This document shows, piece after piece, positions 9,628 to 18,223 of a stretch of DNA of 47,896 bases. The DNA is taken from positions 14,121-62,016 of the forward strand of contig NVUM01000003.1 in NCBI GenBank assembly GCA_002733125.1, read 5' to 3'. A program made the translations under genes and the position numbers. Position 1 is the stretch's first letter. Every line of letters begins with the position of its first letter. Below the pieces are notes generated by a model. That model searched no databases and was not told where the DNA came from. It saw nothing but the letters and a program-made list of their open reading frames with translations. Source of the stretch: Porticoccus sp. Its GTDB lineage: Bacteria; Pseudomonadota; Gammaproteobacteria; Pseudomonadales; Porticoccaceae.

Positions 9628-10727
9628 TCGACCTCCGATGCCTGCAACAATCGCAGCTGGTCGGGAATATGGACAGTGGATGTTGGGAAAGCAATCTCGG
9701 CACCGTGATCGGCTACGATATCGCTTACCTTTAACAGCACATCCTGTTTTACCTCGTGAAAAACCACCCACTTGGTGGTTTTGGTAAACGTATAAATAAA
9801 GAAGTTAACCGATGAGGCACCAAAAGAGACAAAATTGACGATCATGGTCTGATTCTGATCAATTTCTGGATGATCACACAGCATCTGTTTCACATCGGCG
9901 ACAATTCCCGCCATTTTATCGACATCCTGATAGCGAATACCCACCGTCTCGTAGATCCGCCGGTTGAACATACGCGAGGGGTTTTCCACGGCAATACTGT
10001 TAAACACCGAGTTCGGTACATAGAGTGGGCGCTTATCGAAGGTGCGAATACGTGTCAGTCGCCAGCCGATATCTTCGACAGTGCCCTCGATCTCCTTATC
10101 CGGGGATCGTACCCAGTCCCCCACCTTGAAGGGCTGGTCCAGATAAATCATCAAACCACCAAAGAAATTTGCCAGCAGATCCTTGGCGGCAAAACCCACT
10201 GCGAGGCCGCCGATACCACCAAAAGCGAGCAAGCCAGAAATACTGTAGCCAAATGCCTGCATGGCAATGAGCGTGGCGGTGATGATGACCGAAGCGCGCA
10301 GCAATTTGCCAATGGCCTTGACCGTGGTCTCATCCATGGGATCACTGGTATATTCTGGGTGCACCAGATTCAGTTCAGCGCGCTTAATCAGGTTGAGTAA
10401 AAATAGCGCCGCCAGAAAGATAATGACAACCCGGTTAATAGGTGCCAGCAATTCATACCATTCGGATCCGGCCTGCCTGGCGGCGACAGCCGCCGCATAA
10501 TTAACCCCCAGTATCCAGATGGCCCAGACTGCCGGACGGCGGCAGGCCTCAATCAAGGCGTCATCCCAAAAATTTGACGTCTTGAGCGCTCGCGTTTGCA
10601 GAAAGTTCAGTATTCGCGTTGCCAGAAATCCCGCTGTCATGGCTGCCAGAACGATCAGGAAAATCTCGGCGATCAACAGATAGCTTTCCCCGGTGATATT
10701 GACTAACCACGCTTCCAGTTGCTGCAT
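9624..10727 (-). CDS. MscS-family mechanosensitive ion channel
   Basis: 367-residue inner-membrane channel that would open under membrane tension. Hydrophobic spans appear near 15-40, 66-86, 96-114 and 143-163, followed by the pore helix (about 168-200, Gly/Ala-rich LLAFGGIGGLAVGFAAKDLL) and the beta domain (FKVGDWVRS, GTVEDIGWRLTRIRT, VPNS). This is the standard MscS core with extra N-terminal helices, like the YbdG/MscM type. It lies 15 bases after nagZ and overlaps the phosphorylase gene by four bases. From memory, nagZ and the phosphorylase gene are direct neighbours in Pseudomonas, so this gene is an insertion into that pair. The start has only a weak ribosome site (AGGAAT). Confidence 0.92.
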   Translation of the reverse strand: MQQLEAWLVNITGESYLLIAEIFLIVLAAMTAGFLATRILNFLQTRALKTSNFWDDALIEACRRPAVWAIWILGVNYAAAVAARQAGSEWYELLAPINRVVIIFLAALFLLNLIKRAELNLVHPEYTSDPMDETTVKAIGKLLRASVIITATLIAMQAFGYSISGLLAFGGIGGLAVGFAAKDLLANFFGGLMIYLDQPFKVGDWVRSPDKEIEGTVEDIGWRLTRIRTFDKRPLYVPNSVFNSIAVENPSRMFNRRIYETVGIRYQDVDKMAGIVADVKQMLCDHPEIDQNQTMIVNFVSFGASSVNFFIYTFTKTTKWVVFHEVKQDVLLKVSDIVADHGAEIAFPTSTVHIPDQLRLLQASEVE

Positions 10728-10742
10728 GCTATGGATTCCTGT

Positions 10743-11759
10743 TCAAGACTTTTTCAGCAGTTTTGCAAGTTTCTGCGAAGTGATCTGCCAGCGTTCGGAG
10801 GATCGCAGCGCGTCCCAATCCGGATACTGCCTGGCCGCCATTTTATCTAATCTTCCAGACGGCTTCACAGGGTTTTCAGAAAGAAAATCAAGCACTTCCA
10901 AGGCACCCGCACGGTTGTTACAGACCAGCACCATATCACAGCCGGCCTGCAGTGCACGGTCGGCTTTTTCCGGGTAACCGCCCACCAGATCCGCCCCTTT
11001 CATGGACAGGTCATCACTGAAAATGACACCCTTAAACTGTAATTCGTCTCGCAGTATTTTCTGCAGCCAGATAGGGGAAAAACCCACCGGCACAGATTCA
11101 ACATTCGGGTAAACGATATGGGCGGGCATAATCGCATCCAGCTCACCGGCAAGCCGAGCAAACGGTCGCAAATCCCGATCGCGCAGTTGCTGGAGAGAGC
11201 GGTTGTCATAGGGGGTTTCGTGATGACTGTCAGCGACGACTCCCCCGTGGCCCGGGAAGTGCTTTCCTGTTGCTGCCATGCCGGCCTGATGCATACCGGT
11301 AATAAAATGGTGGGCGGCTCGGATGGCTTGCTCCGGATTATCAGCAAACGACCGATCGCCAATCACCGCACAGTTTTCACGATCCAGATCCAGCACGGGG
11401 GCAAAACTGAAGTCAAGTCCGCAGGCAAGTAATTCAGAGGCCATCAGCCAGCCGGCATCCTGAAGCAATGCTTCGCCACCCTCGCCCCTCAACAATAAAT
11501 CACCCAGTAACTGCATCGACGGCAAGTGGGTAAACCCATCGCGGAAGCGTTGCACTCGCCCACCCTCCTGATCGACACAGAGCAACAAGTCACCTCTTGT
11601 TGCACGAATGTCTGCCACCAGCTCCACGAGCTGGCTGTAACTCACAAAGTTTCGGGTAAAAAAGATAATACCGCCCACTGATGGATTGAGAATCAGGACC
11701 CGTTCTTCCGGAGTCAGCACCAGTCCTTCCAAATTGAGCATCAATGGACCAAGCGTCAT
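10743..11759 (-). CDS. nagZ: NagZ, beta-N-acetylhexosaminidase
   Basis: Cytoplasmic family 3 glycosidase that removes GlcNAc from anhydro-muropeptides during cell-wall recycling, yielding the molecules that signal to AmpR-type regulators. 338 residues, normal length. Visible motifs: DQEGGRVQRF (63-72), KHFPGHG (166-172), the ADSHH acid/base loop (176-180), and FSDDLSM (247-253), which holds the nucleophile Asp. No signal peptide, as expected. It is the first gene of an operon with mscS and the phosphorylase gene, with AAAGGT as ribosome site. A well-formed promoter lies upstream and is overlapped by a perfect dyad. Confidence 0.96.
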   Translation of the reverse strand: MTLGPLMLNLEGLVLTPEERVLILNPSVGGIIFFTRNFVSYSQLVELVADIRATRGDLLLCVDQEGGRVQRFRDGFTHLPSMQLLGDLLLRGEGGEALLQDAGWLMASELLACGLDFSFAPVLDLDRENCAVIGDRSFADNPEQAIRAAHHFITGMHQAGMAATGKHFPGHGGVVADSHHETPYDNRSLQQLRDRDLRPFARLAGELDAIMPAHIVYPNVESVPVGFSPIWLQKILRDELQFKGVIFSDDLSMKGADLVGGYPEKADRALQAGCDMVLVCNNRAGALEVLDFLSENPVKPSGRLDKMAARQYPDWDALRSSERWQITSQKLAKLLKKS

Positions 11760-11787
11760 GTCTTAAACCTTTGTTAGCAGGGTGGGC

Positions 11788-11816
11788 AACATAAGAAGGC
11801 TACGGAGACTTGTCAA
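11788..11816 (-). promoter_or_regulatory. Predicted nagZ operon promoter
   Basis: Minus strand: perfect -35 TTGACA (11816-11811), 17-base spacer, -10 TATGTT (11793-11788). The start would fall near 11781, about 22 nt before the nagZ ATG. This is one of the best sigma-70 matches in the window. Confidence 0.6.
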
Positions 11817-11827
11817 CCTCTTGACAA
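11810..11827. promoter_or_regulatory. Inverted repeat TTGTCAA-N4-TTGACAA over the nagZ -35 box
   Basis: Perfect 7-base arms around CCTC. The left arm, read on the minus strand, is the -35 box of the predicted nagZ promoter, so a dimeric regulator bound here would block or contact polymerase. No regulator gene is adjacent. The site could also be chance around a consensus hexamer. Confidence 0.35.
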
Positions 11828-12080
11828 ATTAGACGAATTTTTCATTTTAAAAACAACCTGTTATGACATTCAGCACTTAAGGAGTTTTCAATTCCGATCA
11901 ATAGGAGAAATTATCTCCTTCCAGGAAAGGCAGTTACATCATTTATTTAAATAAAAGCTCATAAAAAAGTAACTTTCGTCATGTTTACCGCCTACTCCAC
12001 TCGTCAGAAATACACCCGGTAGCCAGTGCACTTTTTCCCCGTTGGTGATACGTTCAATGAACAATGAGGAGGATTAAATC

Positions 12081-12398
12081 ATGGCTTCACAAGTTCCAGT
12101 CATTGGCGCCTGGTACGAGGACGCCTCCCAGGATGACATTTTCGAAGTTGTTGCTCTGGACGAGCACAGCGGTTCCATAGAAATCCAGCACGTCGGCGGA
12201 GAAGTCAGTGAAATTGACTTCGAAACCTGGCAGCAATTGATACTGCTACCGGCTGAGCAACCCGAGGATTGGCGGGCATCATACGAATTGAGCAACGAAG
12301 ACAGTCACTTTCCAGATGATATCTATATCCCTGATAACTGGAATGACCCATTGACGGACATCGATGCCGATACTGTTTACGGGCTTGATGATTTTTAG
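12081..12398 (+). CDS. Small acidic conserved protein (DUF6763-like)
   Basis: 105 residues, strongly acidic, with no signal peptide or membrane span. The N-terminal half (VPVIGAWYEDASQDDIFEVV, then EVSEIDFETWQQL) looks like a small beta-rich fold and matches a short gammaproteobacterial family that I believe is DUF6763. The C-terminal 40 residues are rich in Asp, Glu, Pro and Asn and look disordered. It has an excellent ribosome site, GAGGAGG eight bases before the ATG. It stands alone and converges with the LOG-family gene across 29 bases. Function unknown. Confidence 0.75.
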   Translation: MASQVPVIGAWYEDASQDDIFEVVALDEHSGSIEIQHVGGEVSEIDFETWQQLILLPAEQPEDWRASYELSNEDSHFPDDIYIPDNWNDPLTDIDADTVYGLDDF

Positions 12399-12427
12399 GG
12401 TAAAGGCGGTACTGTCTGATGCCCGGG

Positions 12428-13084
12428 TTATTCGGCGATCTCCTGTGCCTGCAACATGCGAGCATGTTGCAGGATTATCTTTGCCGCACTCTCGGCATCG
12501 TCTACCAAACTAAATAAATGTAAGTCTCTTTCCGTGACACAGCCGTGTTCCAACATCGTCTCCCTCAGCCAATCGAGTAGGCCCTGCCAATAACTGGTCC
12601 CCAATAGAACGATGGGAAAGGGCCGCACTTTATTAGTCTGCACCAGAGTCAAAGCCTCAAATAATTCGTCAAGGGTGCCATAGCCTCCCGGAAATATGAC
12701 AAACCCCACCGCATGTTTCACAAACATGAACTTGCGCACGAAAAAGTAGCGGAAATCCAGTGATACGTCCTGAAAGGCATTGTGATTCTGCTCCAACGGC
12801 AGGGAAATATTCAAACCCACTGAAGTCGCACCAGTGCCGTAACAGCCCTTGTTCGCTGCCTCCATAATGCCGGGCCCGCCACCGGTGATGATGGGCACTC
12901 CCTCTTTTCCCAGAATCTCACCTAGTTCCACGGCTTCCTGATAGTAGCGGGAGTCGGGCTGAAGACGCGCACTACCGAACACAGACACCGCACCACCCAA
13001 GCCTGACAGTGACTCGATGCCATCCACCAGTTCAGACTGAATACGCAGAACACGCCAGGCTTCAGGGACTTTGATTTCTTCCAT
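12428..13084 (-). CDS. LOG-family Rossmann protein (TIGR00730-type nucleotide phosphoribohydrolase)
   Basis: 218 residues with both family signatures: GGGPGIMEA (68-76) and PGGYGTLDE (132-140), which together form the nucleotide-monophosphate binding and catalytic site. Plant LOG enzymes release cytokinin bases and bacterial relatives cleave nucleoside monophosphates. The physiological substrate here cannot be told from sequence. The segment FVRKFMFVKHAVGFVIFPGG is typical of the longer bacterial group. Ribosome site GGAGAAA. It diverges from lexA. The last codons form a perfect 11-bp hairpin in DNA, described separately. Confidence 0.88.
   Translation of the reverse strand: MEEIKVPEAWRVLRIQSELVDGIESLSGLGGAVSVFGSARLQPDSRYYQEAVELGEILGKEGVPIITGGGPGIMEAANKGCYGTGATSVGLNISLPLEQNHNAFQDVSLDFRYFFVRKFMFVKHAVGFVIFPGGYGTLDELFEALTLVQTNKVRPFPIVLLGTSYWQGLLDWLRETMLEHGCVTERDLHLFSLVDDAESAAKIILQHARMLQAQEIAE
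12448..12473 (+). terminator. 11-bp perfect stem-loop inside the 3' end of the LOG-family gene
   Basis: CCTGCAACATG, 4-base loop CGAG, CATGTTGCAGG. It lies 50 bases past the stop of the plus-strand gene at 12081 and is followed by ATTATCTTT on that strand, so it could end that transcript. The T content is poor for a classic terminator. On the minus strand it codes for the HARMLQAQ segment and is not followed by T residues. Confidence 0.4.
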
Positions 13085-13214
13085 AGACTATTTCTCCAAT
13101 GAACGCAAAGACGCTGTCGCCGTGTGTCAATGATCCACTTTGGCAGCAATCCTACTGATACCCTGAGAATATACCCTTGAAAAAAGTTTTTCCCACTATC
13201 AATTTAACTTTATA

Positions 13215-13230
13215 CTGTAAATAATTACAG
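13215..13230. promoter_or_regulatory. LexA box 1 (SOS operator) upstream of lexA
   Basis: CTGT-N8-ACAG with an all A/T spacer, a full match to the proteobacterial SOS consensus. A possible lexA promoter overlaps it: TTTATA at 13209-13214, 18 bases, TATATT at 13233-13238. LexA bound here would repress its own gene. Confidence 0.88.
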
Positions 13231-13231
13231 G

Positions 13232-13247
13232 CTATATTTATTTACAG
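13232..13247. promoter_or_regulatory. LexA box 2, one mismatch
   Basis: CTAT-N8-ACAG, one base off consensus, starting 17 bases after box 1. Paired operators of this kind are found upstream of E. coli lexA. It covers the likely -10 region. Confidence 0.65.
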
Positions 13248-13308
13248 CAGTATGGACAACAACGTGGCAATTGCTGCAATTCATTCCGATGAGTCCCGAG
13301 GTTAGAAA

Positions 13309-13926
13309 ATGGCGAGTACATCACTGACTGCCCGACAACAGGAAATCCTGAGCCTGATCAAACAACATATTGATGAAACAGGCTATCCTCCCACCAGGGC
13401 GGAGATTGCCACCGAGCTGGGGTTCAGGTCACCTAACGCTGCTGAAGAGCATCTCAGGGCACTGGCGCGCAAGGGAATGATCGAGATGGTTTCAGGCGCA
13501 TCCCGCGGTATTCGCCTGCTGGATGAGCAGCCCACCGGCCTTCCATTGATTGGCCGTGTCGCCGCCGGGGATCCTGTTCTTGCAGCAGAAAACATTGAGG
13601 ACTATCTAGACATCGGGGCAAACCTGTTTAACCCTAGAGCGGACTACCTATTGCGGGTTCATGGTATGAGCATGAAGAATGCCGGCATCATGGACGGTGA
13701 TTTGCTGGCTGTTCACAAAACGGGGCATGCACAGAAAGGCCAGATTGTGGTCGCACGTATTGAAGACGACGTCACTGTCAAGCGTCTGGGCAAAAGCCTG
13801 AAACGTCATGAGATCCTGCTCGAACCGGAAAACGAAGAGATGCTCCCCATTGTGGTCGACTTGCGGGAAAAGAGTTTTGTTATTGAAGGCTTGGGGGTCG
13901 GGGTTATTCGGACGAATCCCCAATAG
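13309..13926 (+). CDS. lexA: LexA, SOS repressor
   Basis: Represses SOS genes and is inactivated by RecA-stimulated self-cleavage. 205 residues. Winged-helix DNA-binding domain 1-70 ([34 protein letters not shown] recognition helix). Cleavage site Ala86-Gly87 in RVAAGDP. S24-type serine protease domain with Ser121 (HGMSM) and Lys158 (TVKR). All catalytic parts are intact. Two LexA boxes upstream show autoregulation. Ribosome site GAGGTTA. In Pseudomonas sulA follows lexA. Here no sulA-like plus-strand gene follows; the next genes are convergent. Confidence 0.98.
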   Translation: MASTSLTARQQEILSLIKQHIDETGYPPTRAEIATELGFRSPNAAEEHLRALARKGMIEMVSGASRGIRLLDEQPTGLPLIGRVAAGDPVLAAENIEDYLDIGANLFNPRADYLLRVHGMSMKNAGIMDGDLLAVHKTGHAQKGQIVVARIEDDVTVKRLGKSLKRHEILLEPENEEMLPIVVDLREKSFVIEGLGVGVIRTNPQ

Positions 13927-14001
13927 TATTGGTCCAGCTACAGGCCCTGAGAGTGAGTCGAACCGACTGTACGATAAACACCCATCATGGACAGGCCGAT
14001 A

Positions 14002-14250
14002 TCAGTGAAGCACCCGGTTTTTGATCATGGTGACCTCTTCCATCTGAAAATTGTCTGCACCCAACTCCTCAAAAACCTCAATTCCGGCATCAATCATGGC
14101 TTTGGCAACATCAACCTTGGCCTCCTGAAGAAATGCCTTGGCCTCTCCCGAAAAACTGATCCTGATCAATGGCGCATCCTCCTCATCGGTCCGCTGCAGA
14201 GCGACATCTCCATCAGGTAAAATTACGATTTCAAACAGGGAGATAGCCAT
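14002..14250 (-). CDS. Small conserved hypothetical protein beside lexA
   Basis: 82 residues from the ATG at 14250; a second in-frame ATG at 14262 would add four. The start MAISLFEIVILPDGDVALQR fits my recollection of a short protein between lexA and topA in Pseudomonas (PA3009-like), so I prefer the inner start. Features: beta-strand-like N-terminus, then helix FSGEAKAFLQEAKVDVAKAMIDAGIEVFEEL, with no signal or membrane span. It converges with lexA across 75 bases and lies 114 bases downstream of the 14364 gene. Function unknown. Confidence 0.65.
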   Translation of the reverse strand: MAISLFEIVILPDGDVALQRTDEEDAPLIRISFSGEAKAFLQEAKVDVAKAMIDAGIEVFEELGADNFQMEEVTMIKNRVLH

Positions 14251-14363
14251 TGAATATTCCATCGGGTTTTCAAAAACAACATGCCTGCATTGTACCAGAG
14301 GGGGTACGGCATTAATAACCCGAGAAAAAGAATTAGCTCCCAGGCTGGTTCAACCAACACCAG

Positions 14364-14876
14364 TCAGCATTCAATCATGTGCTCGCGATGACGCTCAATC
14401 AGGCTCCGAAAGGCTCCCAGCCATCCGTTGAGCAAATCAACACTCAACTCATGCCTGTCTTCACCCTGCTGAATTTGCACCACAGCAATGGGTGAGGCAG
14501 CATTGACCACCTCCTGCGGCTGAACCTCAAGCAGACGATCTCGGGCATTCAACAGGTTGGCAAGCCAGCTTCCTTTATCCGCCTCCAGGTTAGCCAACTC
14601 CTCGGCCTCAGACGGCGATTGGCCAATGGACTTCATCGCCGCAATCAGCCCCTCAACAGATGAAATTGTCTCGGCAGCTCTGTGTCGATAGGTTGTCGCC
14701 ACCTCACGCAGATAGAGACGATAGGCGACTTCGAGCTGGAACAGTGCTGACTGGCAGAGCGCCGACTGCAAATTTGCCGCAGGCCCGACAACATGAGTCA
14801 GATCCCGGTCAACCTGTTGCAATAACAAGTCACAGAAGTAGAGCTTCTGATTGACGGCCGGCAGAAAGGGATTCAC
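14364..14876 (-). CDS. DUF6586-like protein downstream of topA
   Basis: 170 residues, predicted all-helical and cytoplasmic, with no signal peptide. The N-terminal stretch (LYFCDLLLQQ, then ALCQSALFQLEVAYRLYLRE) and the Glu/Leu-rich middle suggest a helical bundle. It resembles the PA3010 family, which I believe is DUF6586. It starts with GTG at 14876, with AGGAGG at 14888-14883 overlapping the topA stop and a 6-base spacer. It is therefore the second gene of a topA transcript and likely translationally coupled. Function unknown. Confidence 0.75.
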   Translation of the reverse strand: MNPFLPAVNQKLYFCDLLLQQVDRDLTHVVGPAANLQSALCQSALFQLEVAYRLYLREVATTYRHRAAETISSVEGLIAAMKSIGQSPSEAEELANLEADKGSWLANLLNARDRLLEVQPQEVVNAASPIAVVQIQQGEDRHELSVDLLNGWLGAFRSLIERHREHMIEC

Positions 14877-14888
14877 TGGCAGCCTCCT

Positions 14889-17522
14889 CTATTTCTTACC
14901 CTTGCGGTCATCCTTTTCCCGCCAGACACCCTGGTCATAAAACGCCTTCCATCCAGTGGGCTTACCCTCTTGCTCAGACTGGACATACTGCTCACCAGTT
15001 TTGCGACTGAAGCGAATCACCGTGGGGAGACCATCGGGATCGGCGACAGGAGCATCAAAGAGAAACTGATACTTGGGATCAATTTCTTTTGTATGGGGCA
15101 GCAGCTCGGCAACCATGGGCGCACGGGTTTCACGATGCCGGGGAAACTGGCTGGCCGCCAGAAACAGACCGGATGCGCCATCCCTGAGAACATAATGATC
15201 CGTGACTTTTTCGCAAGTCAGCTCTGGCATGGGCACAGGGTCCATCTTGGGGGGAGCTGGCTGACCACTCCGGAGTAACTTGCGAGTGTTTTTACAGGCA
15301 TCGTTGGTACAACCGAAATATTTGCCAAAACGGCCCGACTTGAGCTGCATGTCACTACCACATTTATCACACTCAATCAGCGGACCTTCATACCCCTTGA
15401 GCTTGAAAACGCCGGTTTCCACTTCAAAGCCATCGCAGTCGGGGTTGTTGCCACAGACGTGCAATTTTCGTTCCTCATCAATCAAATAGGCATCCATTGC
15501 CGTATTACAGAGGGGGCAACGGTGACGATGCATCAACTGCCTCGATTCAGCCTCATCGTCCTCGTCGACATTAACTGCCTCATCTCCGGGAATAAGGTTC
15601 AGCGTGCCTTTGCAGCGTTCTTTAGGCGGCAGGTTGTAACCGGAACAGCCTAGGAAAACCCCCGTCGTCCCCGTGCGAATCATCATCGGCCGACCACATT
15701 GAGGGCAGGAAATATCCGTGAGCGTTGGCTCATTGGGACGCATACCACCATCAGCCTCGGCCCGGGTCAGCTTCGCGGAGAAATCCGAATAGAATTGATC
15801 GAGCACCTGCTTCCATTCCAACTTGCCCTGGGCAATTTCGTCCAGATAGGCTTCCATCGTGGCCGTAAAACCATAGTCCATCAGGTCGGTAAAATTTTCG
15901 TTCAAACGGTCCGTAACAACATCACCAATTTTCTCGGCATAGAAACGACGATTGTCGACCCGCACATACCCACGATCCTGAATCGTGGAAATGATAGATG
16001 CGTAAGTCGATGGGCGGCCAATGCCACGCTTTTCCAGCTCTTTGACCAAGGATGCCTCTGAGTAGCGGGCCGGGGGCTTGGTAAAATGCTGCATCGGGAT
16101 CAACTTGTTCAGCAGCAGCCGGGCGCCAACGGGCATTTCAGGCAACTCAATGTCGTCACCTTTTTTGGACAGCGCAGGTAGCACTTTCAGATAGCCGTCA
16201 AACAGTGTCACCCGACCTTTTGCTCGAAGTTCGAAGTCCTCTGCCTTCACTGTCACCGTGGTACTGGTAAATCGTGCCGGCACCATCTGGCAGGCGACAA
16301 ATTGCTGCCAGATTAACCGATACAGTTTTTTTGCATCCTCTTCCATCGCATCCAGATCACCTGGCTTAATATCAATATTGGAAGGCCTTATCGCTTCATG
16401 CGCTTCCTGGGCACCGGCTTTACTGCCATAAATCGTAGGCTTTTCAGGCAGATAGTCAGCACCATAGCGCGTTTTGATAAAGTCACGACAGACGCTCACC
16501 GCATCAGCACTGAGGTTGGTGGAGTCTGTTCGCATATAGGTGATATAACCACCTTCGTAAAGGCGCTGGGCAAGCATCATGGTTTTTTTCACCCCATAAC
16601 CAAGCCGCGTGCTTGAGGCCTGTTGCAGGGTTGAGGTGATAAACGGTGCCGACGGTTTACTGGAAGTAGGCTTGTCCTCACGGGCAATCACTTCGTAGGA
16701 AGCATTTTTCAGCGCGGCCAGCGCGGCATCTGTCTGGCCCTGACTGACAGGCCTGAACTGATCAGAGCCCTGCTTCTTCACCTCAAAGCGGACCAGATCT
16801 TCCTCAGAGGTCTCCAGATCGGCGTGCACTGTCCAGTACTCTTCCGGTTCAAAAGCACGAATTTCACGTTCGCGCTCAACGATCAGTTTAACGGCTACCG
16901 ACTGCACACGACCTGCAGAAAGCCCTCTGGCCACCTTACTCCAGAGCAGTGGCGACACCATAAAGCCAACGACCCTGTCGAGAAAACGGCGGGCCTGCTG
17001 GGCGCTTACCCGGTTAGTATCGAGCTTGCCCGGTTTTTCGAAAGCCGCCTTGATCGCTTTTTTGGTGATCTCATTAAAGACAACGCGCTGATAAAGATCG
17101 GGGTCACCGCCGATGGCTTCCATGAGGTGCCAGGCAATCGCTTCCCCCTCCCTGTCAAGGTCCGTGGCGAGATAAATATGATCCGCGTCCTTGGCCAGCT
17201 TTTTCAACTCAGCGACAACTTTTTCTTTGCCGGGCAGAATTTCATAGCGCGCTTTCCAGCCATGCGCGGGGTCTATTCCCATGCGATTGACCAGCTGTTC
17301 CCTGGCTCTTCTGGAGCGCTGTTTTGCTTTTTCATCGTCCGACAGCTTGCGGGTGGCCGCAGCAGTCCTGGCCCGTTCTTTTGGGTCAACCGTTTTACCA
17401 CCACCCGTAGGCAGGTCCCGAATATGCCCGATACTCGACTTCACTATGAAATCGTTGCCGAGATACTTGTTGATCGTTTTCGCCTTGGCCGGCGACTCGA
17501 CGATAACCAGTGATTTACCCAT
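14889..17522 (-). CDS. topA: DNA topoisomerase I
   Basis: Type IA topoisomerase that relaxes negative supercoils. 877 residues, as usual. Toprim domain with [11 protein letters not shown] (7-16) and the metal-binding [12 protein letters not shown] (121-132). Catalytic Tyr329 in [10 protein letters not shown]. Three C-terminal zinc-ribbon-like repeats begin at CPQC, CPLC and CDKC; the middle and last are followed by CGNNPDC and CTNDAC respectively. A Lys-rich tail ends the protein. The region at 45-75 is an unusual basic insertion ([20 protein letters not shown]) between TGGGKTVDP and the next helix. The start is supported by [16 protein letters not shown]. Ribosome site weak (AGGATAA). Confidence 0.98.
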   Translation of the reverse strand: MGKSLVIVESPAKAKTINKYLGNDFIVKSSIGHIRDLPTGGGKTVDPKERARTAAATRKLSDDEKAKQRSRRAREQLVNRMGIDPAHGWKARYEILPGKEKVVAELKKLAKDADHIYLATDLDREGEAIAWHLMEAIGGDPDLYQRVVFNEITKKAIKAAFEKPGKLDTNRVSAQQARRFLDRVVGFMVSPLLWSKVARGLSAGRVQSVAVKLIVEREREIRAFEPEEYWTVHADLETSEEDLVRFEVKKQGSDQFRPVSQGQTDAALAALKNASYEVIAREDKPTSSKPSAPFITSTLQQASSTRLGYGVKKTMMLAQRLYEGGYITYMRTDSTNLSADAVSVCRDFIKTRYGADYLPEKPTIYGSKAGAQEAHEAIRPSNIDIKPGDLDAMEEDAKKLYRLIWQQFVACQMVPARFTSTTVTVKAEDFELRAKGRVTLFDGYLKVLPALSKKGDDIELPEMPVGARLLLNKLIPMQHFTKPPARYSEASLVKELEKRGIGRPSTYASIISTIQDRGYVRVDNRRFYAEKIGDVVTDRLNENFTDLMDYGFTATMEAYLDEIAQGKLEWKQVLDQFYSDFSAKLTRAEADGGMRPNEPTLTDISCPQCGRPMMIRTGTTGVFLGCSGYNLPPKERCKGTLNLIPGDEAVNVDEDDEAESRQLMHRHRCPLCNTAMDAYLIDEERKLHVCGNNPDCDGFEVETGVFKLKGYEGPLIECDKCGSDMQLKSGRFGKYFGCTNDACKNTRKLLRSGQPAPPKMDPVPMPELTCEKVTDHYVLRDGASGLFLAASQFPRHRETRAPMVAELLPHTKEIDPKYQFLFDAPVADPDGLPTVIRFSRKTGEQYVQSEQEGKPTGWKAFYDQGVWREKDDRKGKK

Positions 17523-17597
17523 GAAGAAGCCGTTTATCCTGTAGATTGATAGCCCAAAGTGCTACCAGATGGCACCACGAAAGCCTGAAAGGGAGCG

Positions 17598-17628
17598 AAT
17601 ATACATGTGCCGCCGGTGGTTTGGTCAA
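17598..17628 (-). promoter_or_regulatory. Candidate topA promoter
   Basis: Minus strand TTGACC (17628-17623), 19-base GC-rich spacer, TATATT (17603-17598). The spacer is longer than the optimal 17, as in some supercoiling-sensitive promoters, which would suit topA (inference). Leader about 70 nt. Confidence 0.4.
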
Positions 17629-17637
17629 GGTAATTTT

Positions 17638-18162
17638 TCACTCGGCAGCCAATCTATCGAGTGATTCTTCGGGCCGGATCGCACTTCTGAGGTGCTTCAA
17701 CTGGGTATCTATCCGGTCAATATCCGCCAGCTCACCGCGCTCCTGCCAGACAATGGCTGCACCCTCACGGTTGACCTCAACAGCGATCACGTCAGCTGGT
17801 AGGGCCGCCAACACTGCCCCAATAACGGGTTGCAACCGATCATTGGCTTCATGGCCCAACCATTGCCAGCCCTCCCAGGGAGAGTGATCGCCACGGCGGG
17901 TACCCCGAACCAACAACCACTTTTCCATCCGGGAAAATGGCGATGGACTGGAGTCTGGCACCCAGAGCAGGGTATAACCTGCGTATTCAAGGCGACCTTC
18001 TCCCTCTCTGGCATCCGGGGCATGCACGAGTCGTACCCGAAGCCCACGGGACGAAGCCAGACGTCGCATCTCCGTGATCATTTTCTGACGAGGGCTCTGG
18101 CGAAACCAGAGCAACGGTGAAATGATAAGCGCCAGTATCAGTAGAATTAACAAATAGGTCAT
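17638..18162 (-). CDS. Single-span membrane protein of unknown function
   Basis: 174 residues. One N-terminal hydrophobic helix (residues 3-20, LLILLILALIISPLLWF), then Arg-rich RQSPRQKMITEMRR, which would keep the C-terminal domain in the cytoplasm. That domain has a strand/helix pattern (GLRVRLVHAPD, YTLLWVPD, WLLVRGTRRG) and a C-terminal helical segment. I recognise no catalytic motif. It ends 115 bases before topA and diverges from the universal stress gene, with 61 bases between starts. Conserved proteins of this size occur near topA in Pseudomonas, but I cannot name the family. Confidence 0.7.
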   Translation of the reverse strand: MTYLLILLILALIISPLLWFRQSPRQKMITEMRRLASSRGLRVRLVHAPDAREGEGRLEYAGYTLLWVPDSSPSPFSRMEKWLLVRGTRRGDHSPWEGWQWLGHEANDRLQPVIGAVLAALPADVIAVEVNREGAAIVWQERGELADIDRIDTQLKHLRSAIRPEESLDRLAAE

Positions 18163-18223
18163 TATCTGCTACAACCTTATATACTTGAGAAAGCGTTGAT
18201 AAACCAGTTACGGGAGATACTTC

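Larger units (their letters stand above)
11760..12080 (+). other. 321-base intergenic region with three dyads
   Basis: No credible gene. Besides the nagZ promoter it holds three inverted repeats: TTGTCAA-N4-TTGACAA (11810-11827), AGGAGA-N5-TCTCCT (11903-11919) and the perfect 14-base palindrome TTTATTTAAATAAA (11942-11955). It separates the divergent nagZ and 12081 genes. The last 20 bases contain a strong GAGGAGG ribosome site for the plus-strand gene. I could not pick out a convincing plus-strand promoter. Confidence 0.5.

Noticed and set aside
9628-9771. 48-codon N-terminal extension of the phosphorylase
   Set aside because: It lies wholly within mscS. The family starts at MSIGIIGGSG, and GGAGGT marks that start.
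13920-13932. 13-base palindrome CCAATA-G-TATTGG across the lexA stop codon
   Set aside because: Short, without a T run and partly constrained by coding. It is not convincing as a terminator or operator.
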